DNA of 64,000 nt from Thamnaconus septentrionalis (GCA_009823395.1 CM020520.1:1315001-1379000), one strand, 5' to 3'; numbered from the stretch's first letter, positions 33,947-46,623 are shown. A program made the numbers and translations. Notes: generated by a model from the sequence alone, not told the origin.

Positions 33947-34168
33947 GATGTTTGATGACAAACTAATGGCTGACAGTAAAGTGTCTGCGGTGGGCGACAT
34001 AAATATACCCCCACGCTCGCAGAAAGGAAGATCTTCTCTGAGACAAAAACCTCCAAAATGTCCGTGGAAAAATAGTTTGACAATGGTTCGAGTGGCTTTT
34101 AAATGTAATTTTCTCCCAAGAAAGGGTGGCGGGGACGTTTCATACAGGGCACTTTTGATTGAAAGCAA
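33947..34168 (+). CDS. Candidate internal exon, unknown protein
   Basis: A strong acceptor context, a pyrimidine tract (TTTTCCTCCCCCGCCCGCCC) ending in GCAG, precedes an open frame that runs to a usable donor, AGCAA/GTAAAT. The segment is 222 bp, a multiple of three, so as an exon it could be skipped without changing frame. It encodes a basic peptide containing MFDDKLMADSKVS, IPPRSQKGRSSLRQKPP and FLPRKGGGDVSY. The frame would end at a stop right after the donor. No domain is recognised. The minus strand is also open here, which weakens the case, and the block could instead be conserved non-coding DNA. Confidence 0.2.
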
Positions 34169-34301
34169 GTAAATCTATTACCAGCAATTTCCCCGTCAGG
34201 GCCGGGCAACAAAATTTAAGACGAGACGTTCAAAATTCGTGACGAGAAGTCTGGGTCGCTAGAGCAAATAATTTGGATGTTTTGGACGAAGGGTTTAGAT
34301 C

Positions 34302-34322
34302 GATAGATAGATAGATAGATAG
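34302..34322. repeat. (GATA)5 tetranucleotide repeat
   Basis: Five GATA units. Confidence 0.93.
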
Positions 34323-34329
34323 TTCAGCA

Positions 34330-36410
34330 AACACAAACACCAAACCAGCGGTGCACAGGGCTGGAAGCACACCGGAATGACATCGTCATCGCCTTCTGCT
34401 GAGCCACTTTCTTCCCTCTTCTTTTTGTTTTTCTTTATCCTGCCAGTTACAGTTATTTTTGATTTGACAAGACACAAGATGGACACGTTCCAGAATGAAA
34501 GTGTTAACGTGTAATTACACAGGCTTTACACCATGAGGCTCTTTCATCTTCCTCGGTTACTCATCTCGGCTGATTTAGTTTTGTTTTTTGAGTGATTGGA
34601 GGAACTGGAACTTTTCCAACAAGTCGTGGCAACATGAGAGCCTGATTTCACTCTGACAGTCAGGAGTGGCTGACTTCCCCCCACTGGAGGTCATCATAAT
34701 TCACTGGCAAAGTCAATACCGCTGCGTTGTCAAAACAAGAGGCGCCTTGACCGGCGTTCACCCGTCCTGCTGAGAGCCTTGCATCCTGGTTTATTTTTTT
34801 ATTTTTTTGGGCCGGGCGGTGGCAATTTTTCGATCACAGCACAAGTCCCCTCTCCTCTCCAGATGGCAGGGATATTACCTGGGAAGGTCAGAAGCCCATC
34901 AGTCTGGATGATAACCTCATTTATGTGTGTATGATGGTAATCCAGGGGACGTGTCCTCGTGTCACGCCTTGTGCGGCGCAAACAAAACTCAGCGGTGCTG
35001 CGTCGCTGCTTTCTAGTCTGTTTGGAGACATGGGCTTCTCTTTACCCAGTAGAAAAAGTGTTTTTTTAATATTTTCCTTCAAATATCTTTTTGTATGTGA
35101 AAAGGCCATACAGTTCTGCTAAAAGCAGCAACATATCCGTACTAATCTGTTTAACGGCAGCTCTTGTTTAGACATCCTGGTACCCTCTTCTTCCTCTTCT
35201 TCCTTCTTCACCTCCTCGTAGCTCCTCCCCCTCTCCATCCATGAAGGAAGCCAGCTGATTGGTTTCAGAGCATATCGAAATTTTGAGAGGCTGAGCTAAA
35301 TATCTCTTTGGTGGCATTACAGGTACAGTGCACTTGTTAACCAGCGAGACGGTATCACAGCCAGACAAAAACACTATCCCTCTAAACCAGACATCACTTC
35401 TTGCCTTCAAAGCAGTTTTTTCTTCTTCTTCTTTTTTTGCTCCCGCAGCGATTTGCGGGGCTAAAAATCCTATCTTCTCCACTTAAGCCAGTGCTCCTAA
35501 AGGAATCACTCACACCTCTACCTGCTCATGGAGCCACTGGGTCACGGTGCTGCTCAAGGACAGTTTAACGTCAAACCAACCGCCTAACCCCCGCCAGCTA
35601 GACCGTCTTATCCCCCGCACCCCTCCTCCGCCCCCAAGCACTTCCTCAAAGTCACAGGGAAAAATCATCCCAAAGTTTTTTTTCAAAAAAAGGAAAAAGC
35701 CTGGCCACTGGAGTGTGAATCCTACAGTTCCTGACAAAGACAAACCAAGTGCTCCGTCAAGGAGGCCTGGGAAGAAAAGGTGCACTGCGGCCAGGGTGGA
35801 CCTTGTGGAATATGGGACGAGTCTCCTCGTAGAGACCTCAGGATTTGTCTCATTTGAATGCACACCAGGCCAAGGAGGAACACCTTATCGAGGAGATGTG
35901 AGCCGGCCCAGATAAATTTGCCGGATCCGGCTGCAACGAGCTGATAAGGCCCCTAAATGATATAGTTGCTATGCGCCTGCTGTAATTAAAAAGAGTCGCT
36001 CAGGTTCCAGGCGGCCGCCGCCGTCGCTGCAGGCGTCTCATCTTTGTTTTGAAAATGTTGCGAGCGGCGGGTCCAATGTTGCACCATTGGGCTTTCCGGT
36101 AACCACGGTAACAAATGGGCAGATTGATTACTACACCGATGCACGCTCCGGCACGCTCCACCGCCCATCACTTTGCCAAGGCAGCAGCAGCTGACATCAT
36201 CAGCATTCAGCCCGCCTCTTCCACTTCCTGTCGCTCGTCACAGTGGGAGCCACCGGGAGGCGTAGCGCCGAACCTTTTCTCCCTCATGGGGACCCGCTGG
36301 TTCCCCTGACACCTGTCTCCCCCAGGTCGACCCCGGTCACGCTGCAGATCACGCTGCCATGCCTCCCAGCTTGAATCTGCTGCCCATCGTCGGACATTGA
36401 CGGGCAGGTT
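34330..36410. other. Unique non-coding DNA
   Basis: Two kb with T-rich patches (34790-34808, 35419-35440) and CpG-rich parts (35990-36310). No supported exon. Confidence 0.4.
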
Positions 36411-36414
36411 GACA

Positions 36415-36442
36415 TTTTTTTTTTTTTTTTTTTTTTTTTTTT
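36415..36442. repeat. Poly-T tract (28 T)
   Basis: The longest homopolymer in the window. It could be the reverse of a retrotransposon poly-A tail, but no element body is seen on either side. Confidence 0.9.
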
Positions 36443-36589
36443 GAAATTTGGAAACAAAAGGAAGTCTTCCAGAGGGAGGAGCAAAGAGTATAGCCAGTTA
36501 AGATAATATTTATTGGAACAGGGTCTGGTCACTTTCACGGTCTGCTTGACTATTGATTGTCAAAGCCCTTTAGCTGAGAGGAATTCACT

Positions 36590-37160
36590 TAATGGAATTC
36601 TTTTTTTATTTTAAAGGAATAAATAGACGTTGCCTTTTTTCCCTCTCTCCAAACATTGACTTGGAAAAGGCCGGTAACCACGGGGTGAGATGGGAGAGAA
36701 AAAGTCACATCCAATAGCAGCCACGCGACAACGGCGCGGCAGGACAAATCGATAGCCATCACCTACCGCCGCGCACAAGCTCTGCTCTTTATTTTTCTTT
36801 TCTTGTCAGTGGCAGCACGCTGAGGACGGTGCAGATTTGTGTAATTTTCTTTGAGAGGACACAGAGTAACTAAAAGGGCGCAGCCGCCCAGCCGCCCAGC
36901 CATTCAGCCATTCAGACTTCACTGCAAACTTCCAAAACAATCCTCAGCAACAAACTTTTACTTTTTGTGCACATGACAACTCAAAATACAAAACAGACTG
37001 CTCATCTTCCCGAGTGAGTTATATGTATTAAAGGGACACTGCATGAGACGATGATAAACCCTGTGAAAAACATAGAATATAAGTAAGGCATAACTACAAT
37101 CATATAATATCATATCTGTTATGGATTGCTTAAAACAAACCATGTTCTGAATATTTAATA
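36590..37160. promoter_or_regulatory. Unique AT-rich block with small 8-bp tandem repeats
   Basis: At 36881-36912 the units CAGCCGCC x2 and CAGCCATT x2 are arranged head to tail. The rest is AT-rich and unique, with TTAAAGGAATAAATAG and ATATTTAATATAG. Possibly regulatory; support is weak. Confidence 0.2.
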
Positions 37161-38430
37161 TAGAGTGTTGCTTGTCTTGTCTTGTCTGTGTTGCTCAGTG
37201 TTTCGACTGAGGCCCTGCAAGGACAAACAGCACTGTCCCCCTTGTCACAAGCAGATCCGCTGTATGAAAATGAAATGTTGCTATTCCCATCCAGACCCAG
37301 CGCGCCGCAACACCTCCCTCCATTCTTGCCCAGCGTCCGTCGGTCTGAGAAACGCAGCGTCTGGCCTCTGCACACGGAACCCGAACCCCCTCTGCCGTCC
37401 TGCTTTATCTCCACAATGCTCAACCTCAGCCGCCCCTCAGATACGCCGCCTTCTAATCCTGTCCATCCTGGTCCCCTTCCAGAGAGAATCTCAGCGTTAC
37501 TCCAAAAAATTCTGGCTATTTTTCTGACCTTGTTTGAACTGCAAGCGCTGTGTTTACTTCCTCCCCTTCTATGCTCCCCAGTTTCAGGAAGGGCCAGCCA
37601 GTGGGCAACAGGCCAAGTCCACAACACCTTATAGAGAAAAGCTCTTATAATTTAATGCACATGACACATTATCACCTATTATAACACCTTATAAAGATGA
37701 TATAAAAGGAGAATGCTCATTAAAGACACAAACAGACTGAGCGTTGTTTCCAAGAGGACAGTAAGAGATGGACAAACCAGTGGACAAACCAGCCGACCCT
37801 TCAGCCAATCAGGTTGGCACATCTGTCACCTGCAGCTCAGTCACGCGCTCTCACTCTTCCCAGCTACTCAGGCGTGAACTTCCTTTCCCTTCTTTCTTTT
37901 TCCTGCTGATGAAGCGAAAACTGGATGCGCAGGCTCGTCCCACACAGCCAGCTGTGAAAGTGACTCCGTGTTTTACATCCTAACAGCGCCCGACCCATCC
38001 ACCCTCAACCCTCTCGGTGCCGTTTTTTCATTTTTTATTTCTTAACTTGAGAACGCTGGAGTGCAGACGTCTGCGTTTTCCGCTGTCTTGAATGCATATC
38101 TTTAAAATTGACCTGGCTAGCTCTTTTTCCAATGCCACCATGTAATAAAGTGATTTTCTGTACATTTAAAAATGTCCCGTTTTGAACCACACACAGTTTA
38201 AGTTTAAGTTAAAACACATTTAAATCACATTTCTTTCAAGTCGAATGCCTTTGCACAAAGTCTGCGTGTGCAACGTTGCCAAACTTCCCATTTTGCGGAC
38301 CATAATCTGATACACAATACTATCAGCATAAAATGCAGATTGGCCTATTTTTGTATCATTTTAGCAGCACAAAAAGTATTTTTTCATATCTCCACGTATT
38401 TTTGCAAAAGCCATCACAAAATAAATAAAA
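37160..38430. other. Unique DNA with overlapping chance frames
   Basis: Frames of 150 and 165 codons overlap on opposite strands at 37130-37634, in a GC-rich segment with few stops. Neither shows a domain or splice context. A 12-bp tandem duplication (TGGACAAACCAG) lies at 37769-37792. Confidence 0.35.
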
Positions 38431-38439
38431 ATAAAATGG

Positions 38440-39830
38440 TTAAACCGTCAAGACATTTCCTGCCTAAATGGGAGCGTGAGCTGATTTATTTTGTGGCGAG
38501 GTGCTTCAGCCGTACTAATTAACAGGAAATTAACTGGAGTTGCGACTTGCCTGGCGACCGTCTCCCTATCTGCCGCCGCTCCCCCGGTAATGATGTCCTC
38601 TGCATCTCGGCAACTGGGAACATTTCCCCGGCCATTCATCAACGTCCTCTCCTCTCTGCGTGTTCTGTCACACCGCCGCTGGGACGTGAGCCGTACCAGG
38701 ACTTGGGCCGGCGGCGCCGGAGTGCCACTTGTCTCCCGGCACCGCTATAAGGTCGCCCCGGGTGAGAAATGACACTCCATTTGTTTCCCATCATGCAACC
38801 TGCAGGATGATTAACACGGCCGTGCGCAGTGACCCGTGATGTGTCTCTCCGCTGCTGGTCGAGACGTCTCGCCAATCCAGGAGCCTCTGATAAACTCCCG
38901 GAGCTATTTTTCTTTCCGCTTCACTCACAGCCGACAGGGTTGGATTTTGGAAAAGAAACTCCCTTGGAACAATTTGTCCAGGCTTCCGTGTGGTCAGATT
39001 GACTCTGTTTGCAAGTGACGCAGGCGGCGGAAACCTTAACGTGTGACGCTGCATTATTCTCCTCCCTTTGACACCTTCAGGTCCAACAGAGAAGATTCCC
39101 ACAACGATTCCCTCACACCAACTGAGAGGTGTGATGGAGAGAGAGGAGACTAAATTGAATTCATGTATTTAAAGAAACAAAGTGGGGTTGAAACCACATG
39201 CAGTGCAACGACACAAGCACAGGGGAGCCCTTCTGCTTTTAGCTGCCCAAGTAGAAACGCGACGAGGTGTGAAATGTGCTCTGGTGGGTCTACTGGGAGG
39301 GTAAACTGGGAAGACGAGTGCGCGGAGAGTCAGAGCCGAGGGTCTTCCTGCCTGCAAGGAGAAGATACGGACGGGACTGGCGTTGGAGGCCAGCGGACGG
39401 AAAAAAGTATTTGCCCGCACAAAAGCGAAATAAATAGATGACAGAAAAGCAACGCCACCCCAAAATCCATCCCAAAATAGAACCCCCTTCACATGAAAGG
39501 AGAGCTGACGTGACAAAACCCCGATGGAGCGAGCGGCGTGCAGTTTGCGAATGCGTGCGCTGAGGGAGCGGAGGAAAATAGCTGCCTGTGTGTCACACGC
39601 CAAACCCAAAGCATCTCCTTGAACGCACGTCTGACGCCGGAACAGAAGCGATCGGCGCTCATCAGCCGAGCGTCTTGGCTTTATGCTGCTCTTTGAAAAG
39701 CCGTGGGAGTCGCAACTTTTGATGCCTGCCTTTGACTCCAAATAACCGTGATCTCAGTTTTGACTGCAGCATCCCGAAGAAAAACATCAACTTTTGCAAA
39801 AGTGGCGCTCAGGACGGCGGTGACGTCTGT
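38440..39830. other. CpG-rich unique DNA, left edge enhancer-like
   Basis: The left part has CGTACTAATTAACAGGAAATTAAC (cited in part) and could be regulatory. CpG density rises at 38560-38770 and ends in CCCCGG/GTGAGA, another donor-like site without a partner. No gene is supported. Confidence 0.3.
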
Positions 39831-39832
39831 TA

Positions 39833-39833
<1 letters not shown>

Positions 39834-39870
<37 letters not shown>
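39834..39870. repeat. (GT)18 microsatellite
   Basis: Pure GT array. Confidence 0.96.
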
Positions 39871-39871
<1 letters not shown>

Positions 39872-39874
39872 GCT

Positions 39875-40780
39875 GGACAGAAAGTGTGAAAATCTGGAGA
39901 AGAGAAAAGCTGCCAACAAACAGACTCGGCACTGGTGCAGTTTCAAATTTAGAAAACTCATTTGGTTTGGTTTGTCCTCTTATGGTTTCCATAGAAACAT
40001 GGCAGAGCCACATGCATCCTCTTCTTGTATATCGCTGCTTCTCAAAACATAATCCCATCTTATTTTCATCGGATTGCTCTGCAATCACAAAAACTCGTAT
40101 TTACCACTTCCTTCATATCTAGGAGAAGGCCGACGGAAAAACAAACATTGTTTCCCGTTTGAGCGACGGCTAAAACCGTGACCTTAGCTCCGCCTCTTTC
40201 TTATCAAAAGACCCTTCATGGTCTTATGGCACTCCTGCGGGCGAATCCAACCAGAAGCTTTTTGAGACAGATCGCAGAGAATTCAGACGTGGAATCCCGG
40301 CAACCCGGCTGCCTGGCGAGGTTAACAGTTTTCACTGCGGTGCTGAAAAAACCTGGCGCGTGGCCGCGACCCCTATCAACCCAGTCTGCCACCGACTGCT
40401 GAGGGAAGGAAGAAAAGGAGAGAAAATGAAGAAGGTGTCTGGCCGTGAAAGAAAAGTTAGCGGCGCTCAGAGGGTTCAAAGGTGTCAGATTAGAGTTACA
40501 CAAGCAGATTAGAAAGAGAAAACAAACTGGCGGTAGCGGCAGAGTCTCGCTCCTCTGAACTGGGAAGCGTCGGAGTGTGGCGAAGGGGGAAATACAAGAC
40601 ATGAGAGAGCAACAGCCTAATTTAAATTGCGCTCCGTTTTAGAGGTACAATGGAGGAGAGAGAGGCCACAGAGGATTCGCTCATCAAACAATCCGGGGGA
40701 GCGTCTCGGCGGGCGGAGAAAAAAGGAATAATAATTGTGTACACTGCGAAGGTCTCAGATTTGTCATCACAGAACGGAGG
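39875..40780. other. Unique non-coding DNA
   Basis: No recognisable feature beyond short frames without domain support. Confidence 0.4.
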
Positions 40781-40784
40781 AACA

Positions 40785-41105
40785 GAGGGAGGAATAATAA
40801 GGCAGGGATTTCTGCCGTTATTTAAAGATGCTTCTAATCATTAGTCGGCTGTGCGGCGCGGCCAGCGACGCCGCTGAGGCCTCCCCCTGTGCGGGAAACG
40901 CGATCAAAGAGGATTAAGGTGAAATAAGTTAGCGCGTTCTCCGAGGCCGGGGAAAAGTGACGGCGCTCGCTGCAAAACTCGGAGGTGTCGGCCGCCTCCT
41001 CTGGGAGCTTTGCAGACAGGATAACCATGGCGGATTTGTCAGCGTGCAATTTAATTTCCAAGCAAATAATCCAAGGGTGCGTGATTGCTGTGAGAGATCC
41101 CCATC
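40785..41105. promoter_or_regulatory. Enhancer-like block
   Basis: CTTCTAATCATTAGTCGG contains an inverted TAAT pair, followed by GAGGATTAAGG and TGCAATTTAATTTCC in unique DNA. Texture-only support. Confidence 0.25.
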
Positions 41106-41793
41106 AAATCCAACCAGCGCTCACAGCTTTTTGCTGTTGTTATTGTGAATTTGTGTGTTTTGTTTTTTTTGTTGTTGTGGCAGAGTAGTTGTCCACCCCC
41201 CCCCCCTCCCGACAAATGTACTTAAATAAATAAAAAAGTCCCAACTCGCATCTAGCGCCAGCATCTAGCTATTTATAGATTGAGCAGGGCTCTGGTACAA
41301 GCTGTTTGATACAAGTCTTCCTGCCGCTGGTGACAAAAGTAGCATCATGGTAGGTCTTTCTCTCGTCACAGACCAGGAGCAGGCAGGCCTGACAACCAGC
41401 AGAACAGAAGTCTTCAGCTGCCCAACCTAATGTTATCACGCAATTAATTCAAATAATTCAGATTGCCACACAGGCGTCTCCAATTTGTTGATTTGTCCAT
41501 TTTCAAATGAAAAGCTCGTCCAACCGACACGTCTGACTGCCAAGTCCGTGCCCGCCTCTGCAAAATGTGTACGGCAGTGGAAGCCGGGGACACCTTGTTG
41601 AGGACGAGAAGAGAGATGAGGCAAACATGGTTCTGAGACAGCAAAAATTCCAAATGAATCCAAGACTGGCCAGGTGGGTTGATGTAGAAATCAACTGACG
41701 CTCAGCTGCTACGCTCCAGATGCCCTCGCACTTGCCAGAGATGGCGCTCACTCCTTTTTTTTTTCCTCCCGCTGGCAGTCTGTCCGGCCCCCT

Positions 41794-41795
<2 letters not shown>

Positions 41796-41831
<36 letters not shown>
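41796..41831. repeat. (CA)18 microsatellite
   Basis: Pure CA array, 27 bp upstream of a TTC array. Confidence 0.96.
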
Positions 41832-41855
41832 ATCCCCCAGATTGTGATGATGGCC

Positions 41856-41857
<2 letters not shown>

Positions 41858-41886
<29 letters not shown>

Positions 41887-41921
41887 CTTCTTCTTCGTCT
41901 TCTTCTTCTTCGTCTTCTTCC
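41858..41921. repeat. (TTC)n with GTC interruptions
   Basis: A 64-bp pyrimidine-rich array of the same GAA/GAC class as the tract at 1711-2010. Frames across it (poly-Phe or poly-Glu/Lys) are artefacts. Confidence 0.96.
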
Positions 41922-42499
41922 AAGCCAGTTTCCACACGTCCCCCAAATACATTCAGGACGTTGCTGCTGCGCGTCCTTTTAAAGTTCACCTTGTAAATGC
42001 AACCCACCACTGTTATTACCATCTCTGTTTTGCAGCTAGATGGTATAGAAAGCTTAGGACTCCATAATGTGGTTTAACTTGTGTCCTCCATGTCTGCTGT
42101 GCTGGGGAGGGGACAAAACAAACTGTCTCGTGGAGCAAAGAGTAATAATTTTGCTTTGCGATGTGTGTCAGCTGGCTCCTGCTGCCTTTTGATAATACAC
42201 GGTGCAGACGGTGCGCCAGCACCATAAGTAAGATATTGATCCTGTAATATATCCCGAGTGCTTCCTTCTTCCTTACTGGAGTCCGAGCAGTGGACTCTGA
42301 AAAATGCCACCAGACCTGGCACGGCGCAGATTGGAATGGATCTCTTTTAATATTAGCCCCTAATAACGGCTCTTTGCTCCAAATGGCCATTTACCCTCGC
42401 CGCAGAGAAGTCCACTCCCATTTGACGGGACATTTAGAACGGCTTCGCCGGGGGCGCAAAGTGTGCGCAAAGTTTGCCGAAATTGAACTTTGCAGTGGG

Positions 42500-43360
42500 A
42501 AATGAGGAGATCTTCAGAAAAGGCAGCACAAAACAAGATTTTTTCCAGATGATTTCAAGTATCCTCTGCCGTCCTGGTTATCAATAAACAGGATGTTATG
42601 TTTCCTGCTCTGCCATTAGTCAGACTGTTCTATTTTAAACCTGGGACAATATTGGGTTTTGTATGATAGATGAGACACTGCGAGAGCAACCCACAGTGGC
42701 TAATGGAGCCAAAGGGTTCTTTAAGGAGCTCCAGTATCTCTCAGGGGTTTCTCCCTCTCTGTTTATGGCCATGAATTATAGTCTGTCCTCCGTAGATTAG
42801 GGAAGGTTAGCAGGGTTAGCAGGGTTGCTAATGTCTCCAGACCCTGAATGGTGCCTCCTCCACCCACCACTGGATTTGGACAAAGGGTTTTGGCTAATAG
42901 AGAATCATGCCATGGTATACCCATGATAAACCAGTGTGTAGCGCTGTTTCATACTAATGTGACAGTGAGGGCCAAGCTGCTGCCGCTATAAACAGCCACA
43001 CAAGAATCCTCTCAAGCCAAAGACGTCATCTCCAAAGACTCCTTCCAATGTTTGGTTGGACTTTTAGAGACCCTGAACCCCATGCAATGTTCTCCTAAAC
43101 CAGTCTGACTTCCATCTTGAGGGCTTTTGGTTGCAGACGTGCCAGATTCTCCTTCAGCAGTTTCTCCCAAAGTGGTGATTAAAGCTGCAAGGCCTTGTGT
43201 GGAGCGAGACGGCTCAAAAGCACGTGGAATAAGCTAAAGAGTCATCCGGATCTCTGGTTTTATGGATTTCGCCTCATTTTCCTCAATCGGTCCGGACTCG
43301 AGTCTCATGACGGCGAGCGGCGCTAAGTGAGGCTATTTAAGTATTAATTAAAGCAGAGTG
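42500..43360. promoter_or_regulatory. Long unique region, stop-rich in all frames
   Basis: About 860 bp without a frame of 60 codons. It has a 9-bp repeat GGTTAGCAG x2 (42805-42822) and runs such as TTTGGCTAATAGAG and ATGGCCATGAATTATAG. It may be conserved non-coding DNA or an old element that is no longer recognisable. Confidence 0.2.
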
Positions 43361-44369
43361 CTATAAAGAATTAGCCTTCTGCCCTGGCGTCAGTGGACGC
43401 AGTCCCGCTTCGCTAATTGTCACCTGATGACAGCAATCAGAATCATTTCCCAACAGCTGCTGCTTAAATATCAATTCTGCAGAACACCCATGCAGCCAAA
43501 TTGTGATATCTGCTGCCTGAATTGGGAACTCGCTTCCACCGTGCCAGCAGCTGGCGCACAAAGAAGGAAATGTTTGCACCGCGTCCCGGCGGAGCTGAAC
43601 TCCGAGTCTGCCGTTTCCAGAATTACTTGTACCACTGGGTTAAAGCAAGGACGGGGAGCGGGGGGGGGTTTACTGCCGGGCTAATCTGAATGATGGCGAG
43701 GCTGAGTCACGGCGGGCCGTCGACTGGCTGGCTCGCCGATGTGAATCAGCTCCAGGGAGTTTTTCCGCTGGCGGCCGCAGAAAAACAAACAATATTTGTG
43801 TCATGAACTCCCGTGGCTCTGAGAAGGAAATTCAAATAAAAACAATAACACAGTGTTTATCAAGACGTTTCCTCCCTGCTCTCTCACAAACAGCTGACAG
43901 AAAAAAAACAGCAGAGACATCGCGACATGAATAATTAAGCAGCGAGATAGCTGTTTAGAAAGCCGCCACGTGACTCGGAATCAAACGTTGGTGCCCTTCA
44001 ACGATCCTCGGCGGGGGGGAATGTAAGTCAGCGCGTTCGCCTGGTTTTTTTGCTTATTTTCCAAAAGCCGGGATGTTTCTAGTCTGCGACGTTCTTTCAA
44101 AATGCAGCCTTAGTCCATGAACAGCTGTTCAGAAACATCAATAAACTGTCAAGAAATAAAAAAAGGAGCAGCCTCGACCGGCGAATGAAAGGAGTTGTCA
44201 CCCACCAAGACCAAGAAGAAGAACAGCAACAACAAAAAAAAAAAAAAAAGTCACCCGTCTGGGAAGCAACACCAGCTCCAATGAAGTGTCTGGCAATTAT
44301 ATTGCACATGTCAGCGTCGGCAGATAGATGAGCAACGCAGTGCTGGGATGTGTAACGCCGCGGCCATTG

Positions 44370-44860
44370 ATTGGAACGAGCGTTTGCAAAATGTAATTGC
44401 CTCTTTGATTCCGATCATTGATCCCAGTCAAGCTTGAGAAAACCGCACACAATGTGTATTTTCATGCCGGTGGCGGCGGCGTCTGAGAAAATGCATTTCA
44501 TTAGGGCCAGATTCCCGTGTCGGAGTGGAGCAGCGGCGCCGTATGGATTGACACCGTCGCTGACGACCACCTGCAGAGGAGGAGGAGCCGCCGCTGGTGC
44601 CCGCCGTCGTCCTTCCTCCTCGCTGTTAATTCTCACAATGGAATGAAATAAAGCCCTAATTTCACACTTCTCAGTGTGCGACTTAAGAATTCATTAGAGA
44701 AAGGTGGCCGAGTGGCCCGACCTCGCTGCCATGGCCCACATTTTCCCCCGCACTGGAGGCAGTCAGCCGACAAATACATCAGCGGCCAGTCAGAGACATT
44801 AGCTGCCAATGATATTTGTAATGCGACACTTCTGAGGGAGAGATTTCTCATTTTCCAGCC
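44370..44860. other. Mixed unique DNA
   Basis: A GC-rich core (44465-44630) is flanked by AT-rich cores (TGTAATTGCC, CCTAATTTCAC, AAGAATTCATTAG). It may be regulatory. Overlapping opposite-strand frames of about 70 codons show no domain. Confidence 0.25.
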
Positions 44861-45561
44861 AGCCTAGCGCCACCAAGGAGGACAGAAATGGTAAACAGAG
44901 GCTCCTGAGGATAATTTGACCTCCAAAAATAAAAAGTCCTCCCACAGCCTGACAATACAAATATAGCTGTATCTCATCACAAAGTTGCTGCCTCCCAGTT
45001 GGACGTCTTGTGTGGAATTCAATCCTGAGGCAATGTTGGGAGAGAGGATCAGCTGCCAACTTCCAAAGCTGGCTGCGCCTTGAGAGTCTTGTTGTCTCGC
45101 TCGCAGCTGCATTTTGCAGAATAAACTCGCCGGTTTCTGCCGCACATTCACATCTTTATTTTCCGCAACACTTAATTGTCCGAGAGCCAAAGCTCGTCAG
45201 AACTTTTCCCATTAAGAACACGAGCGGCAGGAATCCCACGAGCATTTGGGTAATAAAACCAGCAGCCTGCACCGTCCGTAGTTCCTCCTCCAGACACCTG
45301 GCATTTGATGACTTAACAGTCATCAAAGGCCAGGGGAGGGTGAAAGCCGACCAGGTGGGGATCAGAATTTTTCATGGCATAATAACTGCAGGTACCTCCG
45401 CTGTGGGAGAATGTTAATTTGTCAATAAAGTCTTGACGCTCGGCAGTTCAGCGAACCCATAATGGATTCTTTACCAAGCTTATCAAGGATGTCCTTTGAA
45501 GAGCGCTACCGCCTGAGGCATTCTCTTTCAATGAGGAGGACCTCCCCTCCATGTACGCACA

Positions 45562-45592
<31 letters not shown>
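45562..45592. repeat. (CA)n microsatellite
   Basis: Fifteen CA units. Confidence 0.94.
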
Positions 45593-45594
<2 letters not shown>

Positions 45595-45891
45595 TTTATC
45601 TTATTCTCTTGGCGTCTAGCGGGCAAAAGTGCAGCCCCAACCAGCGACTCAGCACATTTCCCAACATAAGCAATTATTAGCGCACTGCCCCAGGATGACT
45701 CGGCACCGTCTGTCACCACCACATATCAAACAAAGTGTCGGCGCGGCGCGTCTTTGTCAACAAGCAAAGCGTTAATCTCCTGGTGACATCCACTTGGATC
45801 AGCAAACAGGAAAAAAAGCAGAATAAAGGAAGAACATCTCCCTGCGCAAAGTCAAGAAAATAAGCCTTTCATTTGTTTCCTGCCTAGAAAC

Positions 45892-45908
45892 GCTGATTAT
45901 TAATCAGC
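45892..45908. promoter_or_regulatory. 17-bp palindrome with TAAT cores
   Basis: GCTGATTATTAATCAGC has perfect 8-bp arms around a single T. It contains two inverted TGATTA sites, an arrangement bound by homeodomain dimers. It lies in unique AT-rich DNA with a GT run at 45930-45949. Confidence 0.35.
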
Positions 45909-46219
45909 CTCAGTGTGAATTTGATTCCATGTGTGTGTGTGTGTGTGTTTATAATCCTAACAAGTTATGCAAATAAAAATAAAGTTTGACTTGATTTTAA
46001 TGAGCACGCAACAAAAGGTCCAGAGCTAATTAACGGAATTGCGTCTCTTTGAAAAACGGGGAATGCTGACCCCCCTCCGCCCCTCCTCCCCACCGCCCAA
46101 TATGAAAAACAAAGCCGGGAACGCTGGAATATTCATTATTCAAACAAATTTATGGAACAGCATGAGGGTTTTGTGTGACCGCGTGTCTCGCGGGAGAAGG
46201 AGGCAGATTGTAAAGTGGA

Positions 46220-46254
46220 AATATATAGATATATAAAATATATATATATATATA
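46220..46254. repeat. Degenerate (TA)n repeat
   Basis: ATATATAGATATATAAAATA followed by a pure TA run. Confidence 0.9.
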
Positions 46255-46610
46255 GTTTAAGCTTCAAAGCAAAATAAGGTATATTGTATTAATTCATGCC
46301 GCATGCCTGCAGGGAATTGGAGGAAGTAAAGAGGCGTTATGTGCTTATATTGGCTCCATCGCTGCCGTCGCTAATTTCCATTTTTAAAGTGAAAAAGACA
46401 AAGTGCAAAAAAGACAAAAACGGTTGAAGAGCGTAATAATAGGAGGAAAATAAAGCAGATGCGGAGATCAAGGGGGATTCCGTTTATCCCACCGCACTGC
46501 CTTTGTGTTGCTCTTTTTTAATGAGTTCAGTTGCCATCCAGGGTGCCGTCACCACCGCGACTTCACGGGATGCACGGCGGCGGCAGAGCGCCGCGGTCGC
46601 TACGCCGCTG

Positions 46611-46623
46611 CAACAGGGGGCGG
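46611..46623 (+). promoter_or_regulatory. CTCF-like motif (moderate)
   Basis: CAACAGGGGGCGG resembles the CAGGGGGCGC core. It overlaps a small exon-like segment that ends in AACAAAG/GTGAGA at 46692. That segment could be read as a short basic peptide, but its acceptor is poor. Confidence 0.25.

Noticed and set aside
36415..36442. Reverse poly-A tail of a retrocopy
   Set aside because: No gene-like body or target duplication found beside the T run.
37130..37634. 150- and 165-codon frames on opposite strands
   Set aside because: Mutually overlapping open frames reflect low stop density in GC-rich DNA.
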